A DNA stretch of 61,297 nt from Chitinophagaceae bacterium (GCA_004173355.1 SEAD01000010.1:1-61297); one strand, 5' to 3'; positions 32,827 through 43,982 are shown, counted from the first letter of the stretch. Numbers and translations are program-made. The notes: generated by a model from the sequence alone, not told the origin.

Positions 32827-35800
32827 ATGCATGACTGCCAGAATCTTACCCATCCTTTCCTGAATGATCCGGGCGTCAGCCAGGCCCAGCGTGCTATGAA
32901 AGAATTGCTGGAGGATATGCCGTCCATCGACGGCCGTTCACTGGCCGACCTCCTGCAGTATTTCGTACAGCTCTCGGGCAGCATCAATTTTTATGACGAA
33001 GACCTGGGCACCACCGACTGGCGTGAATTTTTTAATGGCAGCCTTCCGTTCCAGCTCGCAGCAATGTCAAAAACGCAGCCGGCCATGATCAGGAGCCGGT
33101 TTGACGGGTATGACACGAAATTCGCAAAGAACCCATCTGCAGCCGGCCTCCAGCTGAACCTGTCTTATGCCTATAGCCATACCATCCGCAGGATCGATCA
33201 GTGGCACAGGCAACTGGCAGGCAGCAAACTTTCCAGTGAACTGGTCCTGACCAAACTTATCCGCAACAAACTCCGGCAACCACTCCGGAAATTTATCGGT
33301 CTTTATAATGCAGGTGTTAAATATTACAATATCCGTAAACTGGATTTTTCCGGCCTGGCTCCGGTCTGGGAACTTAAGCCGGCCGAACTGCATACAGTCG
33401 ACAACAGTTTCCTGGCAGCGGGGTTCAGCGACCGGAAACGGCTGCTGGCGCTTGAACGCAAACTCAATTCGCTGTTTCCCCTGCTCTCTGAATCACTGGG
33501 CATGCTCACACTCGCAGCCGAAAAAGAATTACCGGGAAGCCTCTTACCAACTTCTGTGGAACTGAGCGAAAAACACACTCCCCACCTGGCACTGGTTTTT
33601 GTGTTTATAAAAATGTTCCAGCAACTCCAGACTAACCTGAATGGCTTCACGCGGAAACACCTTGATTTTTTTTACAGGGATGTATTACGCCTCAAGCCAA
33701 AAGCTGCGGACGGTGACAGGGTTCATATCCTGTTTGAACTGCAAAACCAGTTGCAGAACCACCTCATTGCCAAAGGCAGCGGGTTGAAGGCGGGGAAGGA
33801 TGACAACAAAATGGAAATGGTCTTCGCGGTGGATGACGACCTGGTGGTAAACCGCACCACCGTAAAGGAAGTCCGCAGCCTTTACCTGAACAACCAGTCG
33901 GTGCAGGGTACCAGCTACCTTGAAGGGGTATACATGGCACCAAACGCACAGATGGCGGATGGTCTGGACAAGCCATTCAGGGAACCACCAACCGATTATC
34001 CCACACTCGGGAGCAACACCAGCAAATACCTCCGCCCGGGCACAGATACTTTTTCACCCTACCCTGGCGCCCGTCTTGGATTTGCCATGGCATCAACCGT
34101 GCTTCTGCTGAATGAAGGGAAACGCACGGTCAATATCACCCTGGCCTGCCAGCTCTTTGACCCGACCATTGATGCCGTTGAAAATATCTGCAGGCCGGGC
34201 GATGATGTGGGGAAATACCCCGGGGGGGGTTATTCCACATCAGCCATTTTCAACAAAATAAAAAAACTCATCCAAAAATATTATGTGTTTATCAGCATGG
34301 AACTGGTTGCAGCCGCTGAAGAAAAAGGAATCAGCAGGGAGACCATCCGGTTGCTCAAAGATAAGTTCCTGGCGGATGGATCGAAGACAACCTGCGGGGT
34401 TGAAGAACCCATTTATACAGACCATCAATCCGTCACCTATGAAAAATGGTGGAGTGATTTTTATAATGCTGTTATCCCTGCAGAGAAGGAAGTAATTGAT
34501 ACTTTATTTCCAAAAACCCGCGTGCTGAAAATAGCCTTCAGCGGGGCAAAGGAATGGATTGAACCAACAAGGGTGAAAAGGATGCGGTTTACTTCACTGG
34601 TAACCAGCGGCAATAAGATGACTTTCGCAATTAAACTTAAATGCGTGCTGGACGCCGGTAAGCCCGCCCTGACCTGGTATGATAAACTGGCGCTGGGGGA
34701 AGACCTGCAGACCAGTCTGCCGGTTGCGCGATTGCTGCTCGACGACCGGATCAAAATCCGCCGCGGGATTGATCTCAACCCGGTGGGATGTTGCCTTGAC
34801 CGGGAAATCGACAACGGGAAGATTCCGCTGTCATTTTATTATTTCATGCGCAACCTGAAGGTGATAGAAAAATCGGATCCTGATACAGCCGGGAATACGT
34901 TTACCTCAGGTATCGACGTAAAGGTCTGCGGACTGAAAAATGTGATCGTGCAGAACACGGAAAATGTGATGGATGTAAACAGTCCAATGTTCCCCTTTGG
35001 CACCATACCCCGGATTAACAACGATTTCTATATCGGCAGCAAGGAAATTTTCTGCAAGAAATGGCAGGAGGTTTCGGTGAACCTGCTGTGGAAAGATAAA
35101 CCAATGAACCTGCAGGACTGTTACCACGGGTACGAGGACAATACGCTGAACATCACAAAGGATGATTTTGCGGAAAAGAAATTCCGTTTTGATTCAGCTG
35201 TTCTCAGCAACCGAAGCTGGTTTGAAAATAACAATGAACGTGTCCTGTTCCGGACCGACCATAACCATTTCTGCCTGGATTATCCATTTGTGTCCGGTCT
35301 CTGTGGTGATCCAACCGATATGTTCCGGGCCGATGGATGGGTTAAAAGGTCCTGTGTGAAATGGCAGTATATCAACCATGAATGCCTCGCCGCAACCGCA
35401 CTGAACCCCGACGGCACTATAAATCCGGCTGTTATCGCCGGGGAAATCATGTTGCCGAATGCATTCAAACCGATCTTTATCGATACCACTCCCGCTGATG
35501 ATTTTATCGATTACAGCTGCGTGGTGGAAGCGCCCTATACCTATACGTTTACGAATACTGATTTCGGGACCTTCCAGGCAACAAACAAAGACGCAACATT
35601 TTTTGTCCATGAAAATTACTCCGTTAATGCATCCGATGGTTTCCTTCGGTTGCGGTTGCAGGGGCAGGACTTCCAGCACGACCGGTACTCCTATGTACTG
35701 ACGCGGCAGATGCTTGCGTTGGGAAATTTTCCAAGGGTGTATGTAGGGCCGGTGTATGATGGGTACAATCCACTGGGTACAATGGTACTACCGGTCATGT

Positions 35801-37548
35801 CATTCGATGATTTGTTCAAGGCAGTGGAAGATGCGTTGAAACTCACACAGTCAGCGAACCCCCGGTTGAAAACCTTGTTTGACCAGCTCAGGGGAGCGGC
35901 CACCTATCCTCCATTTGCTGCGATGAATATCAATCTGACCGAGAACCAGGCAAAGAATGCGCTTGGCAACCCGCTGCCCCAGACCCTTGCTGACGCCAAT
36001 ACGGATATCCCGCCGGCAACACCACTACCCTCGTCCGCAGCAGTTCCGTTTTTTGATGACCGGAGCATCGACAAGATCATCAAATTCTTGGAAGACGGGA
36101 TCCTTGTTCCAACCAATGAAAAAATCAACAACACAAAGGAAATCCGGGTAGTCATTCCAAAGCCGCCTTATGCCCTGCAGATCAAGACCCTTTCCCTGGA
36201 TTACACTGCCACCGCGGGTCTGGAGGATATCGACCTGATTCATCTCTATCCATTCGCGGGTACCAATAAAAAAGAAGAAATCAGGTTACAGCCCACTCTC
36301 TTCCCTTCGTTCTGCGATGAAGGCACGCTGTTTATCGGACTGGAATCACTGGTGCCTGGTGAAAACCTGAATATATTATTCCAGCTCGCGGAAGCAACCT
36401 CCGATTCGGAATCCGATCCCGAAGACGTGCACTGGCACTCGTTACAGGCAGACCAGTGGAAGCCATTGAGACCGGGATTCGAAGTGCTGGATGATGGTAC
36501 GGAAAACCTGACGAGCACAGGGATCATAAAGTTTTCACTACCGGAAACAATGACTGATAAAAACAGCATCATGCCGCGCGGAATTTTCTGGATCAAGGCA
36601 ACGATTCCGAAAAACAGTGGTGCCGTGAGTGAAACAACAGGCATCTTTGCGCAGGCCGTATCGGCAGGTTTTGTCAACCGTGAGGGACACGACCAGCTGC
36701 GGCTCGGAAGGCCATTGCCCAGTGATACCGTAAATAAATTGCTGGTGCCTGATTCAGGGATCAAGGCACTGAAACAGCCCTATGCATCATTTGGCGGCAC
36801 AGAACCGGAAGCCCAGCAACAGTATTATACCCGGGTGAGCGAATTGCTGCGTCACAAGGGTCGCGCCATCCAGAAGTTCGATTACGAACGGATTGCCCTC
36901 GAAGCGTTCCCGCAGGTGTTCAAGGCAAAATGTATCAACCACAGTTTTGCATTGAATGCAAAAAGATATACCAATGATTTCCCCATCGCACCTGGATATG
37001 TCACACTCGCGGTAATACCCGATCTCAACCGCCTGAAAGCAGGTAATTCTTTTGAACCAAAAGCCCCGGTAAGCCTGCTGGTAAAAATTGAAGACTTCCT
37101 GCGGCAGCGGACATCACCCTTTGTGCGGTTCCGCGTGATGAACCCACGGTATGAGCCTGTCCATTTCTCCATAACAGTAAAACTGCTGAAAGGAAAAGAC
37201 AAGGTTTTTTTCCGCGAACAACTCCGTCTGGATATCCGCACGTTTATGGCTCCATGGGCAATCGGGGAGTTTTACAAACTGACGTTTGGCCAGTGTGTGA
37301 ATCGTTCGCAGATCATTGAGTTTATCGAAACGCGCGATTATGTTGATTTTATACTGGAACTGAAAATGCATGATGAACAGGATAGAACACCGGAGTGTGA
37401 ACAGCCTTTTGAGATCTGCCCGGTCAGTCCGCGGTCGATCCTCATCGCCGGCGATGTGGATGTGTGCATTGCTGAAAATGAATGTGAACACTGGGGCAGG
37501 GAACAATGCAAAAATCCGGCGGTACCCATTATAGATTACTGCAAATAG
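32827..37548 (+). CDS. Large baseplate-J-like protein (Afp11-like)
   Basis: The 1573-residue protein begins with a helical region containing LADLLQYFVQLSGSINFYDED (about 32-55), typical of the start of large eCIS baseplate subunits. The C-terminal 230 residues hold the J/gp47-like part: ELLRHKGRAIQKFDYERIALEAFP, VTLAVIPDLN, SPFVRFRVMNPRYEPVHFSITVKL and QIIEFIETRDYVDFI. The middle 1000 residues are beta-rich with Cys-containing stretches (CKKWQE, CCLDREIDNG) and unknown function. It is larger than Afp11. It is followed after 17 bp by an even larger baseplate gene. Confidence 0.87.
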   Translation: MHDCQNLTHPFLNDPGVSQAQRAMKELLEDMPSIDGRSLADLLQYFVQLSGSINFYDEDLGTTDWREFFNGSLPFQLAAMSKTQPAMIRSRFDGYDTKFAKNPSAAGLQLNLSYAYSHTIRRIDQWHRQLAGSKLSSELVLTKLIRNKLRQPLRKFIGLYNAGVKYYNIRKLDFSGLAPVWELKPAELHTVDNSFLAAGFSDRKRLLALERKLNSLFPLLSESLGMLTLAAEKELPGSLLPTSVELSEKHTPHLALVFVFIKMFQQLQTNLNGFTRKHLDFFYRDVLRLKPKAADGDRVHILFELQNQLQNHLIAKGSGLKAGKDDNKMEMVFAVDDDLVVNRTTVKEVRSLYLNNQSVQGTSYLEGVYMAPNAQMADGLDKPFREPPTDYPTLGSNTSKYLRPGTDTFSPYPGARLGFAMASTVLLLNEGKRTVNITLACQLFDPTIDAVENICRPGDDVGKYPGGGYSTSAIFNKIKKLIQKYYVFISMELVAAAEEKGISRETIRLLKDKFLADGSKTTCGVEEPIYTDHQSVTYEKWWSDFYNAVIPAEKEVIDTLFPKTRVLKIAFSGAKEWIEPTRVKRMRFTSLVTSGNKMTFAIKLKCVLDAGKPALTWYDKLALGEDLQTSLPVARLLLDDRIKIRRGIDLNPVGCCLDREIDNGKIPLSFYYFMRNLKVIEKSDPDTAGNTFTSGIDVKVCGLKNVIVQNTENVMDVNSPMFPFGTIPRINNDFYIGSKEIFCKKWQEVSVNLLWKDKPMNLQDCYHGYEDNTLNITKDDFAEKKFRFDSAVLSNRSWFENNNERVLFRTDHNHFCLDYPFVSGLCGDPTDMFRADGWVKRSCVKWQYINHECLAATALNPDGTINPAVIAGEIMLPNAFKPIFIDTTPADDFIDYSCVVEAPYTYTFTNTDFGTFQATNKDATFFVHENYSVNASDGFLRLRLQGQDFQHDRYSYVLTRQMLALGNFPRVYVGPVYDGYNPLGTMVLPVMSFDDLFKAVEDALKLTQSANPRLKTLFDQLRGAATYPPFAAMNINLTENQAKNALGNPLPQTLADANTDIPPATPLPSSAAVPFFDDRSIDKIIKFLEDGILVPTNEKINNTKEIRVVIPKPPYALQIKTLSLDYTATAGLEDIDLIHLYPFAGTNKKEEIRLQPTLFPSFCDEGTLFIGLESLVPGENLNILFQLAEATSDSESDPEDVHWHSLQADQWKPLRPGFEVLDDGTENLTSTGIIKFSLPETMTDKNSIMPRGIFWIKATIPKNSGAVSETTGIFAQAVSAGFVNREGHDQLRLGRPLPSDTVNKLLVPDSGIKALKQPYASFGGTEPEAQQQYYTRVSELLRHKGRAIQKFDYERIALEAFPQVFKAKCINHSFALNAKRYTNDFPIAPGYVTLAVIPDLNRLKAGNSFEPKAPVSLLVKIEDFLRQRTSPFVRFRVMNPRYEPVHFSITVKLLKGKDKVFFREQLRLDIRTFMAPWAIGEFYKLTFGQCVNRSQIIEFIETRDYVDFILELKMHDEQDRTPECEQPFEICPVSPRSILIAGDVDVCIAENECEHWGREQCKNPAVPIIDYCK

Positions 37549-37565
37549 CAAAAAGGAATTCAGGT

Positions 37566-40500
37566 ATGGCAGAACTTACACCAGACAGGACAATCAAACG
37601 CACCGACTCGCCGGCAGACGGGGATCTGGATTTCACCAGGCTCCGGGATGAGTCCATTGAATACCTCGGAAAACTCTCGGGCAAAATCTGGACTGACCAT
37701 AACCTGCATGATCCCGGCATCACTACGATCGAGATGTTGTGTTACGCACTGCTTGACCTGGGTTACCGTACCAGTTTTCCGGCCGTGGACATTTTTGCGC
37801 GTAATCCGGAAAACCAGGGGGAAGATGATAATTTCCAGACAGCATCCATGTTGCTGACCTGTAACCCACTGACCATAACTGATTACCGGAAACTGCTTGT
37901 GGATGTGGAAGGCGTTCGCAACGCATGGCTGGAAGCGGCTTCGGATGTGAAAGACCTTTGCCGCAGGGAGAAAGACAATGATAACAGGAACGGGATAGAT
38001 TGCAAAACTTTCCTCAATGGCCTTTATCATGTATACATCGAGCTGGAAGAGGATAAAACTGATCCCGAAGAAAAAGCTGATCATGAAAATGAAATGCTTG
38101 AGCGTATAAAGAATGTGCTGATGTCACACCGCAACCTCTGCGAGGATGTGGCAGATATCCACCTGCTGTGCAAACTGGATCTTGGGATCTGTGCGGATAT
38201 TGAACTGGAAAGCGGCGTGGATCCGGAAACAGTTTACAAGGATCTGGTCACCTCCCTTCAGGACTTCCTCGATCCCTCACCGAAATTTTACACCCTGCCA
38301 GAAATGCTTGATAAGGAGGTGTCCATGGATGAGATTTATTCAGGAAGGCCCTACAACCTCACAAGCAGTCATGGTTTTACCGACACCGCAGAGCTGGAAA
38401 AAATCGTGTTGAAGAAAGAGGTCCACCTTTCGGACATCTATGCCTTGCTGACCGGCATCCCAGGCATCCGCACCGTGCGCAGGCTGAAACTGAACAGGTG
38501 CCTGGGAGGACAACGCCAGGTGCTGACCGGATGGAAATATCTTTTACCCGAAAATCATATCCCGGTCTTTTCGGTCGGCTGCTCGACCATTTCATTTTAC
38601 CAGGATGGCAAAACGGTGAAGAGCAATTTTGCCGGACTCGCCGAATATTTCGAACTACGTTTTTCAGGAGCAGGCAAATTATTATTTACCGGGAGGTTTC
38701 CGTATCTCGACGCAGAAATACCAAAAGGAAACTATCGCAGGAATATCGAAGAGTATTATTCAATACAGCACGAGTTTCCCCGTGTATATGGTATCGGTGA
38801 AGGGGGATTGCCTTCCGACGCGCCGGCGCGACGCCAGGCACAGGCCTTGCAGTTCAAAGGCTACCTCCTGTTCTTTGACCAGCTGCTGGCCAACTACCTG
38901 ATGCAGCTGAAAAACACGAGGTCACTGTTTTCGTTTACCACGCCCGCTGGCAGTCACTCAACCTACTTCCCGCAGCATCCTGCCTCCGTGCCGGAACTGG
39001 ACAAGCTGCTGCGTTTCGGGGAAACAGGTAGTAGTCCGGCCCAACTGGTTAAACCTGTTGGTAAATCAACGCTCATGGCTGTATTGGAACAGTCGCCTTT
39101 AAATACCAGTGCCGTGGAATCGGTCATGGACCCATTCTACTTCGATACTGAAGCCGAACGGGAAACCGGCATCGCGCAACTGGTGGAGGATTTCCAGGAG
39201 GGAAATGTGTTGAGCGGGACCATCACTACGGCGCAATCCGATTCTTATTTTTATTTCTCCAGCTTTTCGGACAACTGGGCCATTGTAAGCAAACGGTACA
39301 GCGACGGGCAGGTGATGCAGAAGGACCTGTCTGCATTGCTATACCTCGCGGGCAGCCCGGCCAATTACCGGAATGAACTTTCTCCATCGGGTGACGGATA
39401 TACATTTTCGGTTCATTCCGGTTCGGCCGGTTACCTCGGCTATCTCGGCCGGATAACCGAAGACGAGGAATTATACCGTGAGCGACGTACCGGATTTGTG
39501 GATCACCTGCTGTCAAGATTCTCGGAAACGTTTACTGATTTTGCCCTGTTATCATTTGCCAACAGTAATCCTGCGGAGCTCAAAGACCGCACTATAAAAG
39601 GAAAAGAAACACTGTTGTCACAATATGGCCTGAGCAGCAGCAACCGCGGGAAAGCTTTTGATTACCTCGGCCACAGGACGGCGGTCTCCGGATTTGAAAC
39701 GCGCGTCAAACTGCTTGCAGGTATGGACGATTGTCCATCTGCCGATCTCTGCAATTTTGTGGTGGATGAGTTTGAAGAACAGTTCGTCATTTATGCCGCA
39801 GCAGGCCAGGACCTATCGTTCGTATCCGACGATAAGTTTTACTCCGCAACACAGGCACAACTCGCCGTGCGTGCGATGTTCAACGAAATGCAATTCCTGG
39901 ATTCCTATGAAATATCCCATGACCGGAATCACGACCAGTACGGGATCAATATCCGTTTTGGTACGGGAAAGCTTGCGAGGGTCCAGGGGATCTCCTCATC
40001 GGATTTTGACATCACCAACAGGATCCGGAAAAGCCTTCACCGCCTGGTTTCCCGCCGGCCATCAGAGACACAGGTCTTTACCAGTCAGTTTGTCTTCCGG
40101 CTGGACATCGGACACCAGGGCGCGGTTGTCGGATCGTCGAAAGAATATTTTAACGATGAAAAAAATGCAGCAGACCGGCTTGCGGATCCCGGACAGGTAC
40201 TGTCGGATCCTGCCCAATGGAATGTGCTGGCCGATGAAGCCAGACTGCCGGAGAGGATTTATATTGACCGGCGGAATACAGGTGAACCTTCCTTTATCGA
40301 CCTGGCTGCTTTTAAAATTGACATCGATAATTCCATCCTGGGGAAACCGGGGAAATACAGTTTTGAAGCACTGGATACCGAACACCAATTCAAGATCGTG
40401 TCATCGGATGAATTCGATTCAGCCGAAACTGCCGAACTGGCCGCGCATCAGTTCCTGACCGACCTCTCCAGCCAGGATCGCTACACAATCAGTCCTGGTC

Positions 40501-43500
40501 CGCAGGAAGATCATTTCCGCCTCCATATTCCCGGCACCGAAGGACTGCCGGGGCAGTTTGCCACACTGTCCCTGCAATCCATGAATATTGCCTATGCATC
40601 AAGGGATGTTACCGGATATGTACGACAGCATTTTTATACTTTATCGGTGAATGCATGGCCATTCCGGTACCGGTATGCATTTTACCTGGACAATATAAAT
40701 ACCGACGAATACCTGTTTCACAGTGAACAGGATTTTGAACTGCCTGATGAGGCTTACAAAGCGCTGCTGGGGTTGCATAAGAATATCGCGGGGGTCGGAC
40801 TGCAGGGATCGGGCGAAAAAACCAGCCTCGTCACAAATGCAGATGGCGAACGGCGGATCCATGCAAACCTGGTGGATCTAAATTCGGGGGAGCCCTTAAC
40901 CACAGCCGATCCTGGCCCGATCGCGGAAACCCTGGAACTGAAAAAGATACTCGCCGCCATTCCGCTTGATGCGGAGGCTCCGGCATACGAATCATTTATC
41001 ACCAATGATATTGGTCGCAAAAATGAAAAGTATGTGTATCGGCTGGTGGATAAGGGAAATATACACGCGGTGTACATCGGCGAAGAGAAAGGTTATGACA
41101 CAGCAGCCGCGGCGGCTGAATCAAAACTTTACCTTTTCCAGGACTGCGACAATTATGAATACATCGATATCTGCCGTGGTGGCGATATCTTTTGTATCAG
41201 GGTGGATGACCGGACAGGTCAGCTCTGGTACCATTACCAGATAAAAATAAACTACCCGGTTTTTCCCGGCGGCGAACCGGTATTGTTTGAAAGTGTACTG
41301 GGTTACCTGTCTGAGGATGATGCCCAGAACGCATTCGACAGTAACTATCTGGAAATAATGAACCGTGCAATGAAATTAGGTAATTACGGGCCGGGCCAAT
41401 ATATCAGCGTGGAAGAATTACTGGTGCATGATATCCGGCCACCGGTTAACCTGCGTTCGGTCGTATACATCACAAGCGAAGAAAAAGCAAGGATCAATGC
41501 CTACAACGACAGCCATCTGGTCAACGCACTGGCTTCCCTGTCAATGAAGTTCCCGATCCGCCTGATCCGTTATCCGGCGGCCGGTAAAGACGAATGGGAA
41601 AAACGGTTTCCCTGCCTGCCGATCCCTGGTCAGGAGGATGGGAATGAAGACAGCACCTGCCCAACCGTAAATCCAACAGACCCGTTATACTATTTTGTGT
41701 TGTGCGATAAGGCAGGGAAAGAAAAATGGCAGAGTCCGGGTTTGTTTGAAACAGCCGCCGAAGCCCGCGCAGCTTTTCATTTCCTGTTGCCATTGCTCTG
41801 TTACCCGGGTAACTATTTCACCACACAGTCCTCCTGCAATTGTACTGAAGATGCCAATGGCGGATGCCAGTGTAAATGGAATGTATATATCCGGGAAGTG
41901 CTGGCAGAAAGCACCGGCCGTTTTGTCTCTACCGACCTTGCGTGGAAAGCGGTGGACGGGTTTATCTGCGTGTCCCAGGTAAAGGGATCGTATCACCGCT
42001 ATTTCAGCAAACGCAGCTGCGGGTTTTCGTATGTTGTTGCCTGTGCCCGGGGCGGCTGGATCCACCCCTGCTCTTACCCGGATGTGAGTCACCGGAATAA
42101 GGCACTTGACCGGTTGTTCCGTTCGGCCCGCGATTATTTCGGCTCCGGGTACCCGATGTATTTTTCAGGCACCAGTCCCGATATCATTTATGACGACAGG
42201 GGCAAGGGAATCGGGCGGTTCACGGGAGAAGGATCGTTGTGCAGTCACTTCCTGAAAATGAATGAAAGTATCCGTGGTGAATGTGAGTTCTCCCGGGATG
42301 GGAGCGGCTACTACCTGTCAGATGCTGACGGCAACCGGTTGCTGGTTTCCACCGTGGCAGATATGGATTTTGAAGAATGGAAAGAGCGGATCCTGGAGGC
42401 CTCCTATTATTTCCCGGTCGTTACCAGCTGGGACAAAGAGGGCCGTATGGTTTATTGTGTCGAGGTCCGGCTGCCAGGATTTAATAAGCCAAAGTCGGAT
42501 GACCCCGCGTCCGGTTGTGGATGCGGGCCCGGGCCCGGACCTGACAAGGGCGAGTGTTACCTGGCCTGGAAAAGTGATTGTTGTTTTACCAGCTGCGAAC
42601 AGGCGATGGATTTTTACAACTCGGGCACCCGCCTTTTCACCAATCATATAAATTACTATCCTGTCATCGAATGTGGGTGTGGTGGTTACGGTATCGAACT
42701 GATTCCGGCCTGGAATATTATTGCCGTTAATCCCCAGTCGTACCCCACCATCACCGCGGTATGTGACGCAGTGGATCGCGCCGGATCACTGGTCAATTGC
42801 GAAGGCATGCACCTGGTCGAACATATCCTGCTTCGCCCGAGATGTATTGATGACTGCAACTGCGACTTCCTGATGCAGGGAGCATGTGAACCCACGGAGT
42901 GTGCGTTTACATGGAAAAACGGCGACCAGGATGATATCTGCAACATTGAAAAGGAGATCTGTTTTGTACCGGGCTCGGATCCCTACTCCTTCATCGCAAC
43001 GGTAGCCCTCCCCTCCTGGCCAGAACGGCTGCGGAGCCCGGAAAGCCGCCGGATAATGGAGAACCTGCTTTATCGGGAAGCCCCCGCTCATGTGCTGTTG
43101 CGTATCCTCTGGCTGGGACCAAAAGACCTGAACAATTTTGAAGCAAAACAAAATGACTGGCTCTCGTGGCTTGGATGGAAAAATGAGTGTGCGAAAGATT
43201 ATAGTCTCTGCAACTTTCTGGACTACCTTCTGAATACATCGTTCGGGTGTCCGGAAGAATGTACAGCCTGTCTTCCTTGTGATGAACCCTTGGCGCCGCT
43301 TCCGTCCTGCTTTACCGATCCCTGCGACCAGATCGCAACTATCCCTGCAGATTTATTCCGTGGCCAGGTAAATGAGTTGTATTGCTGGAAAAAACCGGTA
43401 TGCGAACAGGAAGAGGCGCCGGTAGAGGACCAACCTGTGCCAGTACCAGGGGTAGATATACCCGACCTGGCGTTGGGTGTGATTGACATGGCAGGCAGGG

Positions 43501-43982
43501 AAAAGAAAACGGCAGCGGCAAGCAACCAGAAACCGGAAAAGTTATCAGAAGAAGATATTGAGCGGATGATCGATGCACGGTTTACCAGGTACCGCGACAA
43601 TCTTGAACAACTGATCCAGGCGGGAGGCGCCGATACCAATATGGTACAGGTTGCCAATTTTTTTAAAAGCCCCAGGCCTGCGGCAGAAGATTATATACAG
43701 GTGATCAACTCGATAATCCTGAATGAGAAACCAAAAGGCCGCGCGAAGAAGGTCCTGACCCGTCTGCAGCAACGGGCGCTTATCGATAATGTTACATTTT
43801 ACTTCCTCGACAATGTGGTTTTTTACGATCTCGGGATCAAAAAGAATAAAGAACTGACAGCCCTGTTCAGTTACCTTAAAAAACAAAAATTATTGCCGGT
43901 GAAAACCGACTGGGATGAAAAAGAACTGCGCATGCTGAAACCAGGAGCCGGCCTTGCAGATATCAATAAACTATTAAAATAA
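37566..43982 (+). CDS. Giant baseplate-like protein with repeated modules (Afp12-like)
   Basis: I start at the ATG at 37566 (2138 residues); an upstream ATG at 37506 would overlap the preceding gene. The N-terminus (DFTRLRDESIEYLGKLSGKIW, DHNLHDPGITTIEMLCYALLDLGYRT) is the signature of large eCIS/phage baseplate-J-like subunits. From about residue 740 to 1750 runs a series of units of about 80-110 residues, each with paired strands, a conserved-looking S/D-x-x-F-x-S/T-x-x-x-A-x-x-A helix, and strands again. Several later units are rich in Cys (CNCTEDANGGCQCKW; GCGCGPGPGP near 1640). The last 150 residues are helical. Probably a wedge protein with an enlarged outward arm; fibre-like binding by the repeats is a guess. 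Confidence 0.83.
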   Translation: MAELTPDRTIKRTDSPADGDLDFTRLRDESIEYLGKLSGKIWTDHNLHDPGITTIEMLCYALLDLGYRTSFPAVDIFARNPENQGEDDNFQTASMLLTCNPLTITDYRKLLVDVEGVRNAWLEAASDVKDLCRREKDNDNRNGIDCKTFLNGLYHVYIELEEDKTDPEEKADHENEMLERIKNVLMSHRNLCEDVADIHLLCKLDLGICADIELESGVDPETVYKDLVTSLQDFLDPSPKFYTLPEMLDKEVSMDEIYSGRPYNLTSSHGFTDTAELEKIVLKKEVHLSDIYALLTGIPGIRTVRRLKLNRCLGGQRQVLTGWKYLLPENHIPVFSVGCSTISFYQDGKTVKSNFAGLAEYFELRFSGAGKLLFTGRFPYLDAEIPKGNYRRNIEEYYSIQHEFPRVYGIGEGGLPSDAPARRQAQALQFKGYLLFFDQLLANYLMQLKNTRSLFSFTTPAGSHSTYFPQHPASVPELDKLLRFGETGSSPAQLVKPVGKSTLMAVLEQSPLNTSAVESVMDPFYFDTEAERETGIAQLVEDFQEGNVLSGTITTAQSDSYFYFSSFSDNWAIVSKRYSDGQVMQKDLSALLYLAGSPANYRNELSPSGDGYTFSVHSGSAGYLGYLGRITEDEELYRERRTGFVDHLLSRFSETFTDFALLSFANSNPAELKDRTIKGKETLLSQYGLSSSNRGKAFDYLGHRTAVSGFETRVKLLAGMDDCPSADLCNFVVDEFEEQFVIYAAAGQDLSFVSDDKFYSATQAQLAVRAMFNEMQFLDSYEISHDRNHDQYGINIRFGTGKLARVQGISSSDFDITNRIRKSLHRLVSRRPSETQVFTSQFVFRLDIGHQGAVVGSSKEYFNDEKNAADRLADPGQVLSDPAQWNVLADEARLPERIYIDRRNTGEPSFIDLAAFKIDIDNSILGKPGKYSFEALDTEHQFKIVSSDEFDSAETAELAAHQFLTDLSSQDRYTISPGPQEDHFRLHIPGTEGLPGQFATLSLQSMNIAYASRDVTGYVRQHFYTLSVNAWPFRYRYAFYLDNINTDEYLFHSEQDFELPDEAYKALLGLHKNIAGVGLQGSGEKTSLVTNADGERRIHANLVDLNSGEPLTTADPGPIAETLELKKILAAIPLDAEAPAYESFITNDIGRKNEKYVYRLVDKGNIHAVYIGEEKGYDTAAAAAESKLYLFQDCDNYEYIDICRGGDIFCIRVDDRTGQLWYHYQIKINYPVFPGGEPVLFESVLGYLSEDDAQNAFDSNYLEIMNRAMKLGNYGPGQYISVEELLVHDIRPPVNLRSVVYITSEEKARINAYNDSHLVNALASLSMKFPIRLIRYPAAGKDEWEKRFPCLPIPGQEDGNEDSTCPTVNPTDPLYYFVLCDKAGKEKWQSPGLFETAAEARAAFHFLLPLLCYPGNYFTTQSSCNCTEDANGGCQCKWNVYIREVLAESTGRFVSTDLAWKAVDGFICVSQVKGSYHRYFSKRSCGFSYVVACARGGWIHPCSYPDVSHRNKALDRLFRSARDYFGSGYPMYFSGTSPDIIYDDRGKGIGRFTGEGSLCSHFLKMNESIRGECEFSRDGSGYYLSDADGNRLLVSTVADMDFEEWKERILEASYYFPVVTSWDKEGRMVYCVEVRLPGFNKPKSDDPASGCGCGPGPGPDKGECYLAWKSDCCFTSCEQAMDFYNSGTRLFTNHINYYPVIECGCGGYGIELIPAWNIIAVNPQSYPTITAVCDAVDRAGSLVNCEGMHLVEHILLRPRCIDDCNCDFLMQGACEPTECAFTWKNGDQDDICNIEKEICFVPGSDPYSFIATVALPSWPERLRSPESRRIMENLLYREAPAHVLLRILWLGPKDLNNFEAKQNDWLSWLGWKNECAKDYSLCNFLDYLLNTSFGCPEECTACLPCDEPLAPLPSCFTDPCDQIATIPADLFRGQVNELYCWKKPVCEQEEAPVEDQPVPVPGVDIPDLALGVIDMAGREKKTAAASNQKPEKLSEEDIERMIDARFTRYRDNLEQLIQAGGADTNMVQVANFFKSPRPAAEDYIQVINSIILNEKPKGRAKKVLTRLQQRALIDNVTFYFLDNVVFYDLGIKKNKELTALFSYLKKQKLLPVKTDWDEKELRMLKPGAGLADINKLLK

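Noticed and set aside
37506-37565. Upstream ATG giving the giant baseplate protein 20 more residues
   Set aside because: It would overlap the previous gene by 43 bp; the ATG at 37566 gives the family-like MAELTPDRTIKR start.
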